From assembly GCA_964017065.1 (NCBI GenBank), contig OZ024788.1, forward strand, positions 14,227,191-14,291,190: a DNA stretch of 64,000 bases. Direction: 5' to 3'. Numbering within the stretch: position 1 is the stretch's first letter; every line of letters begins with the position of its first letter. The position numbers and the translations under genes were made by a program. This stretch comes from Haliclona indistincta. Lineage: Eukaryota > Porifera > Demospongiae > Haplosclerida > Chalinidae. Shown one piece after another: positions 31,801 through 42,484 of the stretch. Under the pieces are notes generated by a model that was given only the letters and a program-made list of their open reading frames with translations, was not told where the DNA came from and searched no databases.

Positions 31801-34800
31801 TGCTTCAACTTTGGAACGCATGGAATAGGGAACCTGGCGCGGCTTGTAGAAGTGTGGCTTGGCATCAGGCTTGACATGGATGTGAACCTTGACATCTTTA
31901 AGTGAACCCAGTTCATCTTTGAACACCTCGGTGTGTTCCTCGAGCAGCTGATCCAATCGCTTCTGGGATGCTTGACGAATAGTGTTCAACTGTTTCCAGT
32001 CCAGTACGATATGTTTTAACCAATCTCGTCCCAGAAGAGTAGGACCATTGAACTTGAGTACCTGCAGGGTAAGCTGCTTCTCCTGCTTCTTGTATTGAAC
32101 AGATACTGTTATTTCACCACAAACAACCAGATTCTCACCAGAGTATGTGCGGAGAAGAGCTTGGGAGGGCTTGAGAGGAGGACGTTCATCTTTAGACCAG
32201 GTCGACAGATAGGTAGATTCACTGATGACTGAAAGTGCTGCTCCAGTGTCCACCTCCATAGCCACGGGCTTGCCTTGAACAGTGATGGAGACGACAATAG
32301 GGGAGTCCTTCCGCTCATGTAACTGGAAACAACTGTATTCCAGGTCAGACTGCGGCTTCTGCTGTCCTTTCGGTTGTGCTGCATCGTCTGCTCGGTCATC
32401 AGAGAGAGCGTTAGTAGGGTTGCTAGCACCAGCTTGTTGTTTACCACCACGTCCGCGATTCTTGACGCGTAGTCTTGATCTGCAGACGCGAGCAATGTGT
32501 CCCTTCTTGCCACAATACCGGCAGTCGGCGGTCTTGAAACGACAACTTGAAGACGAGTGTGCACCACCACAGCGATAACATTCCGTCGGCAGCTTGCTCG
32601 GCTTCTTAGCAGGAACGCGGTGTATGTCGGCAGGAGGGGGCTTCTCGGAAGAGAGGGCTTGCGTACTCTGGTCGGCCAACTCAATGGACTGACAAATAGT
32701 GAATGCCTTATCATAGGTGAGGTTCTCTTCGGTCAGTAGACGTCGCTGAATTCTGGCGTCATTAATTCCGCATAGGAGACGGTCGCACAGCATCTGGTTG
32801 AGAGCTTCTGCAGAACCAAACGCACAGTCTACTGCCAGCTTCTTCAGTTCTGAAACATACTTAGAGACAGACTCGTTGGGGTTTCGAACTCGGCTATTAA
32901 ACTTGAACCGGTGGACTGCGGCAGATTTCTTGGGGTTGTAGTGTCCAGATAGTAAATCCACCAGCTCCGTGAACGTCTTGTCTTTCACTGTCAGCGGCGC
33001 GACAAGGCTACTGAGCAACCTGAAAGTTTCTGGTCCAGCCACGCTCAGCAGAATAGCACGTTGCTTAGCTGCATCCTCCACATCATTGGCTTCGAAGTAG
33101 AACTTCAGTCTCTGGCTGTACGTTAACCAGTCTTCTTTGGTAGGGTCGAACTCTCCTACTGCCCCATGAAGAGCCATCCTCGTCGCCAAAATGTGATATC
33201 TCAAGAACTTTATTAGAATCAGGATGGCAATGAGCAATGATGTGATCAGCTGAGAATACTACTACAGAACTGAGAATACAACAACCAACACATGACCTAA
33301 CACAGACTTAAATAGAACCAGTGAGGTGACTGTGCATGAGGTGACAGTGTGTCTGTGATATTGTTCTGAATTTACAAGAGGTACAACAAGGTCATGTCAT
33401 AAGTGGCTGATATTTGGCATCTGAGGAGGAGTCTGATATGAACCCATGATGCACAACATAATGCCAGGGCCATCGAGGCCTGGCCATACACGATTTCTGC
33501 CAAAAAGTTCAATAAGTAAACATCCAAAGGAGTAAAGGTCAACTGGTGTTCCCCTATGAGATTTAACAAACATCTCAGGCGCCATGTAAGGAATAGTGCC
33601 AGGTCCCTTGGTTAGAGAAGTCTTAGTAATCTCGGTTGCAATTTTCATTTTGGCGATTCCCAGATCGCACACGAAAATGCCTTGTAAGTTAGTTGTTACC
33701 TATAAACTAATGATATAATGCTGCATGATAAGACATTTTTTACCTACCAGGACATTTAACGGTTTCAAGTCTTGATGGATTATAATAGGATTATGGGAAT
33801 GCATGTAATGAATAGCATCTGCTATTTTAGTTGCGATATCCAGACCCTGCTTGTCTGTTAACTATTAAAAATGTAACGCCGGACAGTCTAGACCTGACTT
33901 AGTCATGTTCACAGAACAATCACTGCTGTATTTTCATACACATGTCACCTCATCATATGACCTAGCCTAACCTTTAAATATGTGTGCATTGACTGTTGCA
34001 TGAGAGAGTATTTTCTGAGTCATAATTGTTGCACCGTGTTCCCGACGTTCTGGCTAGCGCTACATTGGTGGCAGCGGTGGGATATCAAGAGTCCTGCAGC
34101 TCGCAACTTCTGTTGTCAGACGGGTGTCTTCGTCAACTGTCCAGGAGCCCCAAAGCCCTCGGTTGGCGGAGGGGACAGAGTCCAGCGGCTGGCGTTGTCA
34201 CCTGTTCTTCACTGTCTTGACCTTGCCCTTAGTGAAGGGCCCTTAAAGGCGAGCTTTGCTGTACTCTCTGTGTATTCTCCTATTTGCTGTTTTTTTTTCC
34301 CTTTTCTTTTAGTCACCGCGAATAATGGCAGCTCCTCAGCTTCGCGCTCCACGTCCTTATTCCCTCGGGGAGGACTTCCAGTTATGGCTGCGTCGGTTCG
34401 AAGCATTCGCTAAGGCTGTCAAGACACCGGACGACCAGTTCTGTAATGCTGTTTTGTCTCTGCTAGATGATGGTGCGTTCCGGGCGTTCGACCTGTTACG
34501 GAATTCAGACGCGCTTGTTGACGCGGCAGACTACAAAGAATTGACTAAAGCGCTCACCGAGAGATTCAGCCCTGGGACAGCGATGCAGGAGCTACGGTGG
34601 CATCTAAGTCAACGAGTTCAGGAGGAAAAAGAGTCACTCGACGAATTCGCAGATGCTCTAATTCACCTCGCAAATCGTGGTTACCCGGACCAGACTGCTA
34701 ATTTCAGGATGGAGATAGCTGGAGACAGGTTTATTGCTGGTCTCCGAGATGACCGTCTACAAGAAGCGCTGATGCAACAAGAGCCGGACAAATTAAAGAA

Positions 34801-37800
34801 CCTGGATGAAGCCCGCAAGGCAGCAAAGAGATTGGAAGCAGCACAGCTAGCTCGGAAGAAGATGCGTGCTAAGGCAGTGGAAGTCCGGCGAGTTCAGTTC
34901 ACTGAGCCGACTCTGCCTACTCCTGCTGATGTTAATGCTGTTGGAGCCAGAGCTAGGGGCGACGATGATTTAGCTGAGGCGGTTCGCCAAAACACCGTGA
35001 TGTTGCAGCAGTTGCTAACCCAGTTCAACAATCGACAACCTACCGGACGTCGTCCTCCACGTCGACCACGCCGACCACCTTTAGGAAGTTGCTGGCGCTG
35101 TGGTGAAGAAGGTCACTTCCAGCGAGACTGCCCACATCCTAGCCCACAACCAGCGGGAAACGATCAGCGACCGACGAATTGGGTCAACCGCCGGTCGCAG
35201 AAGTAACTGACCTCAACCCCCTTCACATATCCAGTACCTCCCTTCAGCAGTCCATCTTTGTCAACGGGGTGGTTCAGAAGAGGCCAATATCTCTACTTGT
35301 AGATACTGGGTCGGCGATTACCATTATTCATGAACGAGTATGGTGTCCTTCGCAGAGTGGTCTACGAAAAGTGAACAGACCAGTACTAGCAGCAAACGGA
35401 GGACCTCTATCTATCCTTGGACAGACAGAAGTCCGCATAGTGATTGCCGGAAAAGAGTTCTCACATCAAGTTCTGATCGCTGGAGACATTACCCAGGAGT
35501 GTATACTCGGTGCCGATTTCTTGACCACACATGGATTTGTCATCGACTTGGGAAACCATGTGCTGCGTGTCGGAGAGACTTCTACTCCTCTGCTTAGTTC
35601 AAAGACACCACTTGCCTCCAGCTACCATGTCTCTGTTGGTGAGACTTTTGTTGTTCACCCGGGAGAAGAGAGACTGTGTAAAGCTAATATCAGTTGTGAA
35701 TATCCCTCTCTTGCAGGTACTACAGGTGTGGTGGAAGCTCAGGAGGGAATCGAAGAGAAGCATCAGATCCTCTTGGCGCGTGTACTAGCTAACCCTGATC
35801 AAGGAACGGTTCCACTGAGAATTGCTTATCTCTCTGGTTCAGCAGTAACACTTTACAAGGGAACCAATCTCGCTAAATTTTGTCCCTTGGGTTCGCCAGA
35901 TCAGGACACCGAGTATGTGGAGCTACCTATGACAGAGTCGACTCCTGATACACATGTCCATCACGTTGGTCTTCAGCAGTCTCCAGCATCTCTACTTGGA
36001 ATTGATACCAGAGAGTGGAGTGAACATCAAGTAGAAGCCCTGAATGGACTGGTTAGCGATTTCTCATCTGTCTTTTCCTCTGGTAAAAGTGACCTTGGTC
36101 GTACTGATAAAATCTATCATCAAATCAACACAGGTGAAGCAGCTCTCATATGTCAAACCCCTCGTCGGCTCCCCTTTCATAGCAGACAACAAGTCGCTGA
36201 GATGCTGGAGGAAATGGAAAGACAAGGTGTTATAGAATCGTCATCTTCTCCATGGGCGTCCCCCATTGTGCTAGTAAAGAAGAAGGACGGTTCTCTGAGG
36301 TTTTGCGTGGACTATCGGAAGCTCAACAAAGTCACTACTCGTGACTCCTATCCGCTTCCAAGGGTTGACGACATCCTAGACTCTTTGCATGGTGCCGAAT
36401 GGTTCACTACACTGGATCTCAGAAGTGGGTATTGGCAAGTGGAAGTTGAACCATCTGACAGACCAAAAACCGCTTTTACAACACCATATGGACTGTATCA
36501 GTTCCGCGTAATGCCTTTCGGTCTATGCAACGCCCCTAGCACCTTTCAACGATTGATGGAGCTGGTACTGTCGGGCATGTGCTGGGAGATCTGTTTGATC
36601 TACTTGGACGATGTGATTGTCTTCGGACGTAACTGGGATGAACATCTTCAGCGATTACGTCAAGTATTGTCCAGACTTCAAGAAGCTCACCTCAAACTCC
36701 ATCCAGGGAAATGTCAATTTTTTCGCAAATCTGTGTCGTTCCTTGGTCATATTATCTCTCAGCATGGTGTGGAGACTGACCCTGTCAAGGTTCAAGCAAT
36801 TACCCACTGGCCTCCTCCGACCAACGCAAAAGAACTCAGGAGTTTTCTTGGACTAGCATCATATTACCGACGCTTTATTCCCAAGTTTGCAGAAATAGCA
36901 GCACCTCTCTACCGTCTTCAAGAGAAGGAATCTCGTTTCAGCTGGACTGAACCTTGCCAAACAGCCTTCGATACCTTGAAACAGAAACTCACTACTGCTC
37001 CTGTGCTGGCATTCCCTACGCGTGACGGCATGTTTGTGTTAGATACTGATGCTAGTAATATTGCTATTGGTGCTGTACTCTCTCAACTGCAGGGCGGCGT
37101 GGAGAAGGTTATTGCATATGGTAGCCGGACACTTTCTAAGTCTGAGAGAAACTACTGTGCTACTAGGCGAGAGCTTCTAGCCCTTGTCTACTTCCTGCGC
37201 TATTTCCGAGCTTATCTGCTAGGGAGACCCTTCCACGCTCGAACAGATCATGCTGCACTACAGTGGCTCCAACAATTCAAAGAACCAGAGGGACAAGTCG
37301 CTCGATGGCTGGAGCAGATACAAGAGTTTGACTTCCAAACACTTCATCGTCCGGGAAAACTTCACACCAATGCTGATGCTTTGTCCAGAATTGTACCATC
37401 TCAAGAAACTGACGCCACAGCAGCAGTGAGCATGGATCCTATCGATACCTCCAATTGGGCACCAGTTTGGACTGACGAAGATCTTCAACACCAGCAAGCT
37501 AATGATCCTGACTTGAAGATCATTTTGGAGTGGATGAAGACCTCCAGTGAGAGACCTGCTTTGGTACAAGTAAGCGGTAAAGGTTCTATTGTCCGTTCTC
37601 TGTGGGCTCAATGGGACTGCTTGGAGTTGAGAGACAATGTCCTGTATAGGCGTTGGGAAGATAATGTTGGAAATGTTACAATGTTTCAGTTTGTTGTACC
37701 ACAGGTCCTGGTTGATGATGTTCTACATGCTCTACATGGAGGAATTGGTGGTGGACACCTCGGAATCACGAAGACCCTAAGAAAGATACGAGAGCGTTTC

Positions 37801-40800
37801 TACTGGCCAGGTCTGCAGAAGGACGTGGAGGATTGGTGTCGAAAGTGTGTGAGGTGTGCTCAAGCCAAGTCCCCTTCTACCTCAGCAAGAGCTCCTCTGG
37901 TTCCAAGTGTGGTCGGAGTACCAATGGAAAGAGTAGCGTTGGACATCATTGGACCATTGCCTAAATCCAGACGTGGAAACAAATATGTCCTGGTGATCTC
38001 TGATTACTTTACTCGCTGGGCAGAAGCTGTCAGTCTTCCGAATCAAGAAGCATCAACAGTGGCTCAAGCTCTCATGAATGAGTGGATCTGCCGTTATGGA
38101 GCTCCTGAATCAATCCATACAGATCAGGGAAGGAACTTCGAGTCCAAGCTGTTCTCTGAGCTCTGTGATCTACTGGATATTCACAAGACCAGAACTACTC
38201 CATACCATCCTCAGTCAGATGGATTAGTGGAGCGTCTGAATCGTACCCTTAGACAACTGTTGACCATTCAGATGCAAAAATGCCCAGAGGATACATGGGA
38301 TGATCACCTTGCCCCTCTGATGTTAGCTTATCGTTCCAGTATACACGACAGTGTCAAGTTCACACCACACTATCTGATGTTTGGACGAGAAGTACGCCTT
38401 CCGGTGGATATTATGTTTGGTGGCGAGAGAGCGCCTGGTGAATCTCCAGCTGAATACACAAGCAATGTGAGGAGCCGCTTCAGCAGAGCGTATGAGACTG
38501 CTAGAGATAATGGACAGGGAGCACAGAAGCGACAGAAAGATCACTATGACCGTAAAGTCACAGGAGGAAGATATAAGCCTGGTGATTTGGTGTGGCTCTA
38601 CTGTCCAGCAGTATCTCCTGGAAAGGCTAAGAAATTTCATAGTGGTTGGAAGGGACCATACAAAATTCTGAAAGTGATCTCCGACGTGGTCTACCGAATA
38701 CAGCTGGTTACCCCACCAACCGACAGGAGACGAAGACAACGCTTGGTCGTACACTTCAATCGATTGAAGCCCTGTTACACGTCGAGTCCAGGAAACCCTA
38801 CTGAAAAATCTCCAAGTCAACCGAACCCTCCATCTGCTGGCACACCTACCATAGACCCGCCTGCTGAAGATGATCTGATGGTGCCCATACCAATAGACGA
38901 GCCGACATCACAAGTAGCCAATCCAGACACCAACCCAACTTCCCAAGCAACCACTTCAGATGCTGATGCGGCTTCAGAAGCAGTCAGTCCAGATCAAGAT
39001 GCTGATCAAGAAGCAGGCACTCGTGGAGGCAGCTGGTCAGGACAACTTCGGCGCACAGTGCGACCGCCAGACTACTATCGTCCAGGCTCTTCGTGAGGAG
39101 GGGGAGTGGTGTAACGCCGGACAGTCTAGACCTGACTTAGTCATGTTCACAGAACAATCACTGCTGTATTTTCATACACATGTCACCTCATCATATGACC
39201 TAGCCTAACCTTTAAATATGTGTGCATTGACTGTTGCATGAGAGAGTATTTTCTGAGTCATAATTGTTGCACCGTGTTCCCGACGCTCTGGCTAGCGCTA
39301 CAAAAATAATAATCACTGTTGTAAATATTATAGCTACTACAACCAACCATCACAAACCTGAATGTCCTGCTTCCCAAACAAGAGCTTGTCTAAATTGCTT
39401 CCTCTAACAAAATTAGTAATTAGGATGATTTCATCATCAGAGTAACAGTATCCCATTAGAGAGACTATATGTGGATGCTTCAATTTTCTGATTGTAATAA
39501 TAATAACAATTAATAATTAACAATACAATTGACATACCCAAGAATTTCTACTTCCTTAGGAAGGTCACTAGCATGTAAGCTACCAGATGGTATCTTAATT
39601 GACTTAATAGCAACCTCCATCCCACGCCAACGTCCTCTGTGAACTACGGCAAAGCTTCCACTACCAATAACAGCGTCAAACACAAGATCTGTCTTCTTGA
39701 TACGTTCAACTGTTTGAGAGATATAGCAAAGAAATTGTATTAATTATTATCATCATAATTAATTTGTTTATTAGTATAATTATTATACTTACTATCTTGG
39801 TTGCTGTGACCTGTATAGGCAGTAATAACAACAATTATAGCTACATAGTGTTAGTTGAACATAATACCTGTCAAAGCAACTGTAAATAAGAAGTTCTCAT
39901 CTTCAACAGTGCACTTGTATTCCCCTGGTTTACATGCATATAGCAAACAGGTGTGAGGTGTAACAGCTATATTCTCCCAATCAGTCTGTACATCAGTACG
40001 CCTCTTCCAACTGTAAGTAACAGACCCATGGTTTGGTGATAGTACCAATAGAGCAGCATGTTTGCGGATCTCATCCACAGCTTGATAACTGGTAGTGGTA
40101 GTCACCTTAGTAACTGTATAATGCAAAAATTAATGCTGATTATTAATGTTAATTTTCTATACCCTTGTTAGTAAAGGCCACTTTCTTAATGTCAACAAAC
40201 TCTTCCGGATGCGGCATGACTTTAAAAAGAAGATCTGATCCTAAAAGCAATTGTGCATAATTTTAGTAAATGCAAATTATTGCTAGCTAACCATTATAAA
40301 GCTCTACCAAATAAAATCGATGATTTTCAGGTTGTAACTGTGTCTGTGAAAGGGCATCCTCCATAACGATCTTGTCGGGTTGTACATAGTCAAAATTAAT
40401 CAGTCGCCATACTCCTACAATTCCGACTCCGATCACAGCAGTGCATACTTCACCCTCAAAATTTAAGGGACAATACATTCCTATTATTAAAAAGGTAATC
40501 AATTACTTGTAATCAAAATTAAATGTTGATGTACCAACAACTTGGTCAGGATTAATTTCAATGGCTGAAGGTTCACTTCCCAAAACTATAGGACATTCTT
40601 TACAGGTTTCTAGTATTTTCCTTTTTTCTGTGTTGATATGAACAAGAGCAGTATAATTATAGTTAGCTGTATTTCTACATGGTATGCATACACTTACTTG
40701 ATTGAAACAAATTGCCATCACTGTTACTAGCCAAAGAATGCTTCGTAAGCAACGAAGCACTCCTAACTTTCTTTGGTTTCACTGTGCAAATGTATCACAC

Positions 40801-41656
40801 AATGAACCGTAATCAAAACATTTCATGTGCTAGCTTACTTGATGAATGACCACCCAAATCACCAATCAGATCCTGCTGAGAGTGTTTATAATAATTAATT
40901 TTTTTATCAACAAAAATTCTTACCAGATCTTCGTCCTCATCTTCACTGACAAGCAGTCCCCACACCTTTTTGCTACGATTTGATGTTCCTCCATTGAGGC
41001 GAATGTAGTCTCCAAGAGTCCACTCCTCGCCACAAATGTCCACGTTAGGAACTACCCCGCCGGAACATACTAATTGAGAGGATTCAAAATCGGCAATGCC
41101 TAATCTCTGTGCAGCTTTGGACACCACGCTGTGGTACGAGTCAGTTTCACAAAAACCAACCACTTGCACATTGGTAGTCTCCTTCTTGAGGCCCTTTAAG
41201 ACTTGTTTAAACTTCGCAAAATTAAGCTAAATAAAATAATAAAAGAATAAGTGGTTGGGGGTATATCGGCAAATAGCTAGCCCAGAATAAAATAAATTTT
41301 CTTACTGAGAAATATTGACTACTGGACTTGCTCGAAGAGCCAGGCTTTGACTTCAATTGATTTTTAGAACTTTTCTGAGACTGGTGATACTGTTTAACTA
41401 AATCTTGATAAGACTTTTCCTCTTTAACCTTTGCTATAATGAAGAAAAATAGTACTGATGTATGAATCAATTCTATTATTTCTGCACATGACAAAAACAA
41501 AATACACTGCTGCATCATTTTGTACTACACCTAACATTAGCTATAACTATAACTAATAATTATACCTTTCTCATTGGCATGCTTCTGTAAAACATCAGCC
41601 ACTTCCTGGACATTGTGGCCGGACAATGCCCTAAGGCTTGTTACAAGATCATCCAT
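28873..41656 (-). CDS. RIPK-like protein kinase with Ig-like domain, disrupted by a retrotransposon
   Basis: Fourteen exons, all in phase: 41656-41566, 41433-41306, 41226-40924, 40875-40839, 40781-40698, 40627-40535, 40480-40292, 40240-40163, 40113-39868, 39810-39793, 39709-39538, 39487-39358, 33861-33744 and 33680-33400 continued by 28980-28873. Exon 9 looks Ig-like (VTYSWKRR...LLYACKPGEYKCTV). Exons 11-14 form the kinase: glycine loop GSGSFAVV, lysine in VAIKSIKI, helix-C E in PKEVEIL, catalytic loop HQDLKPLNV, DLG in place of DFG, and IPYMAPEMF. Q in place of R before the catalytic D makes it a non-RD kinase, as in RIPK1-like kinases. The C-lobe end QDDIQELVSELCQLDPKDRPT lies beyond a Ty3 insertion that splits the last exon exactly at TAAGT, so this allele would be truncated. 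I saw no signal peptide or membrane segment. Exons 1-8 match nothing I can name. Confidence 0.8.
28986..29193 (-). repeat. 3' LTR of Ty3 element 1
   Basis: 208 bp, begins TGTGATATCTC and ends AAGGTCATGTCA on the + strand. It reads as identical to the copy at 33192-33399. Confidence 0.95.
29191..33177 (-). pseudogene. Gag-Pol polyprotein of Ty3 element 1 (one stop codon)
   Basis: A single Gag-Pol frame starts at the ATG of MALHGAVGEFDP (33177). Gag has two knuckles (CYRCGGAHSSSSC and CRYCGKKGHIARVC). The protease has VDTGAALSVI, the RT has SYLDDILVTG, and an RNase H and chromatin-type ADFAGPF integrase follow with D in VTDNGSAF and E in GLVERAVQ. A TGA at ~29773, after SPLDS, stops the frame. 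Translation continues in frame after it (LLTYRLTPHPSTGTSPAELL) through the integrase C-terminus and a Pro/Thr/Ser-rich tail to 29191. The stop sits in TCGTGA where TCGCGA would encode arginine, so one C-to-T change explains it. Everything else appears intact. Confidence 0.9.
33192..33399 (-). repeat. 5' LTR of Ty3 element 1
   Basis: 208 bp, read as identical to 28986-29193. It abuts TAAGT of the kinase exon. Confidence 0.95.
33872..34064 (+). repeat. 5' LTR of Ty3 element 2
   Basis: 193 bp, begins TGTAACGCCGGACAG and ends GCTAGCGCTACA. A TTTAAATA promoter-like box lies near 33975. Confidence 0.9.
34325..35206 (+). CDS. gag: Gag of Ty3 element 2
   Basis: 293 residues from the ATG at 34325 (MAAPQLRAPRPYSLGEDFQLW). 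It has the retrotransposon capsid-like helical region, with FSPGTAMQELRWHLSQRVQ and ESLDEFADALIHLANRGYP. A basic linker and one CCHC knuckle (CWRCGEEGHFQRDC, ~residues 257-270) follow. The stop at 35206 lies past the start of the pol frame. A heptamer G_GGA_AAC at 35155-35161, in the gag frame, is a classical -1 slippery sequence and probably makes Gag-Pol. Confidence 0.9.
   Translation: MAAPQLRAPRPYSLGEDFQLWLRRFEAFAKAVKTPDDQFCNAVLSLLDDGAFRAFDLLRNSDALVDAADYKELTKALTERFSPGTAMQELRWHLSQRVQEEKESLDEFADALIHLANRGYPDQTANFRMEIAGDRFIAGLRDDRLQEALMQQEPDKLKNLDEARKAAKRLEAAQLARKKMRAKAVEVRRVQFTEPTLPTPADVNAVGARARGDDDLAEAVRQNTVMLQQLLTQFNNRQPTGRRPPRRPRRPPLGSCWRCGEEGHFQRDCPHPSPQPAGNDQRPTNWVNRRSQK
35155..35161 (+). 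promoter_or_regulatory. Probable -1 frameshift site GGGAAAC
   Basis: The heptamer is positioned X_XXY_YYZ relative to gag codons (GGA at 35156, AAC at 35159). Slipping back one base enters the pol frame, which is open from here (AAA CGA TCA...) and has no ATG near its start. I did not find a convincing pseudoknot by eye. Confidence 0.65.
35158..39096 (+). CDS. pol: Pol of Ty3 element 2
   Basis: Open frame of ~1310 residues in the -1 frame relative to gag. There is no ATG near its start (the first possible initiator would be a TTG at 35179), so it is read as Gag-Pol. Domains in order: aspartic protease LLVDTGSAITII, RT with MPFGLCNAPSTFQRL and IYLDDVIVFG, RNase H (FVLDTDASNIAIGAVLS), and an HHCC finger (H...CRKCVRCAQAK). 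The integrase core has D in ALDIIGPLP, D in HTDQGRNFES and E in GLVERLNRTLRQ. A GPY/F-like module (WKGPYKILKVI) and an acidic tail follow. All catalytic residues are present, so this copy may be competent. Confidence 0.95.
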   Translation, partial: KRSATDELGQPPVAEVTDLNPLHISSTSLQQSIFVNGVVQKRPISLLVDTGSAITIIHERVWCPSQSGLRKVNRPVLAANGGPLSILGQTEVRIVIAGKEFSHQVLIAGDITQECILGADFLTTHGFVIDLGNHVLRVGETSTPLLSSKTPLASSYHVSVGETFVVHPGEERLCKANISCEYPSLAGTTGVVEAQEGIEEKHQILLARVLANPDQGTVPLRIAYLSGSAVTLYKGTNLAKFCPLGSPDQDTEYVELPMTESTPDTHVHHVGLQQSPASLLGIDTREWSEHQVEALNGLVSDFSSVFSSGKSDLGRTDKIYHQINTGEAALICQTPRRLPFHSRQQVAEMLEEMERQGVIESSSSPWASPIVLVKKKDGSLRFCVDYRKLNKVTTRDSYPLPRVDDILDSLHGAEWFTTLDLRSGYWQVEVEPSDRPKTAFTTPYGLYQFRVMPFGLCNAPSTFQRLMELVLSGMCWEICLIYLDDVIVFGRNWDEHLQRLRQVLSRLQEAHLKLHPGKCQFFRKSVSFLGHIISQHGVETDPVKVQAITHWPPPTNAKELRSFLGLASYYRRFIPKFAEIAAPLYRLQEKESRFSWTEPCQTAFDTLKQKLTTAPVLAFPTRDGMFVLDTDASNIAIGAVLSQLQGGVEKVIAYGSRTLSKSERNYCATRRELLALVYFLRYFRAYLLGRPFHARTDHAALQWLQQFKEPEGQVARWLEQIQEFDFQTLHRPGKLHTNADALSRIVPSQETDATAAVSMDPIDTSNWAPVWTDEDLQHQQANDPDLKIILEWMKTSSERPALVQVSGKGSIVRSLWAQWDCLELRDNVLYRRWEDNVGNVTMFQFVVPQVLVDDVLHALHGGIGGGHLGITKTLRKIRERFYWPGLQKDVEDWCRKCVRCAQAKSPSTSARAPLVPSVVGVPMERVALDIIGPLPKSRRGNKYVLVISDYFTRWAEAVSLPNQEASTVAQALMNEWICRYGAPESIHTDQGRNFESKLFSELCDLLDIHKTRTTPYHPQSDGLVERLNRTLRQLLTIQMQKCPEDTWDDHLAPLMLAYRSSIHDSVKFTPHYLMFGREVRLPVDIMFGGERAPGESPAEYTSNVRSRFSRAYETARDNGQGAQKRQKDHYDRKVTGGRYKPGDLVWLYCPAVSPGKAKKFHSGWKGPYKILKVISDVVYRIQLVTPPTDRRRRQRLVVHFNRLKPCYTSSPGNPTEKSPSQPNPPSAGTPTIDPPAEDDLMVPIPIDEPTSQVANPDTNPTSQATTSDADAASEAVSPDQDADQEAGTRGGSWSGQLRRTVRPPDYYRPGSS
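39110..39302 (+). repeat. 3' LTR of Ty3 element 2
   Basis: 193 bp, one base different from the 5' LTR. Confidence 0.95.
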
Positions 41657-42484
41657 AGCACACAGATAACTTACAAAAATTGAGAGGAAGGAAGGAAGAA
41701 AGGAAGGAAGGAAAGAAGGAATACAACAGTGATTTGAACAAAAATTACAAGAACAGTCCACTCGGAGCTAGATACGCCACTGGCTCGATAGTTATAGAAC
41801 AGTCAGTCGAACAGTAACAGCAACAGTCAACTCAGATGTACAGCAACAGTCGAAAAGCAACAACTCGGATGAACAACAACAGTCAAACAGCAACAGCAAC
41901 AGTCAGTCGAAAAGCAACAGCAACAGTGAACTCGGATGAACAGCAACAGTCAACTTGGAGATGAACAACAGCGAACAGCAACAGCAACGATCGAGGAGGC
42001 CAACGACAAAGAACTGGTGTACACGTGGTAGCTGTCAGTATCGGTATACTCTCGCGCACTCTTGTATACTATAGCGGCCGACGTGATACGTGACTAAGAT
42101 TGACTTGATACGTGACTAAGATCGACGTGATACGTGACTGCCGCCATACGTGATACGTGACTCCACCTGACGCGACGACCTTAAGAGCGACCTCCAGGGC
42201 CACCGTATCTCCTAGATGCCCACGGTAGTCAGCAAGACGATGTCTAGACGCACGGCGTCGCCTTCCCGTCAGAGAGCTCTTAAAAGAGCTAGGAGGCTTC
42301 CTCCCGGTCAAACAGCTCTGAAAACAGCTAGGAGGCGATGACGCAGACAAGCAAGCAAGCTCAGGAACTACATATTTTTTTTTAAAACAGCCATTATTAC
42401 AACACGTAATCTTGAGACAGGAAGTCTCCGCCTCAATGATTGCGTTGGCCTCTTTCGACATGGAGCAGTGTAAACGCTGCCAAT
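41657..42484. other. Upstream region of the kinase: low-complexity DNA
   Basis: A GGAA/GAAA microsatellite is at 41690-41722. A solo hAT-like end CTAGATACGCCACTGG is at 41769-41784. CAACAGT-rich imperfect repeats run 41800-41990, and 42080-42215 is an inverted copy of the 26690 repeat. A minus-strand frame 42069-42461 crosses that repeat and has no known domain. The kinase promoter should be here, but no TATA box stands out. Confidence 0.6.

Larger units (their letters stand above)
28986..33399 (-). mobile_element. Ty3-type LTR retrotransposon 1
   Basis: The LTRs (28986-29193 and 33192-33399, 208 bp, TG...CA) read as identical. The target duplication TAAGT is at 28981-28985 and 33400-33404. 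The primer-binding site next to the 5' LTR (33174-33188 on +, CCATCCTCGTCGCCA) equals the 3' end of animal tRNA-Ser(GCT) as I remember it. A purine tract adjoins the 3' LTR at 29194-29206. It is inserted inside the last kinase exon, in the same orientation as that gene. Confidence 0.95.
33872..39302 (+). mobile_element. Ty3-type LTR retrotransposon 2
   Basis: The LTRs are 33872-34064 and 39110-39302 (193 bp, TG...CA) with one difference that I can see (CGACGTTCTGG versus CGACGCTCTGG). The primer-binding site TGGTGGCAGCGGTGGGAT (34066-34083) is complementary to the 3' end of animal tRNA-Leu(AAG/TAG) as I remember it. The purine tract is GAGGAGGGGGAGTGG (39095-39109). The target duplication is an A-run (4-5 bp, ambiguous). 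It lies in a kinase intron, opposite to the gene, and all open frames are intact. Confidence 0.95.

Noticed and set aside
33372..33569. Separate small gene over the kinase exon and LTR junction
   Set aside because: It is a shadow of kinase exon 14 in another frame, running into the LTR.
42069..42461. 130-codon minus-strand gene upstream of the kinase
   Set aside because: It crosses the dispersed repeat also found at 26690 and shows no domain or exon support.
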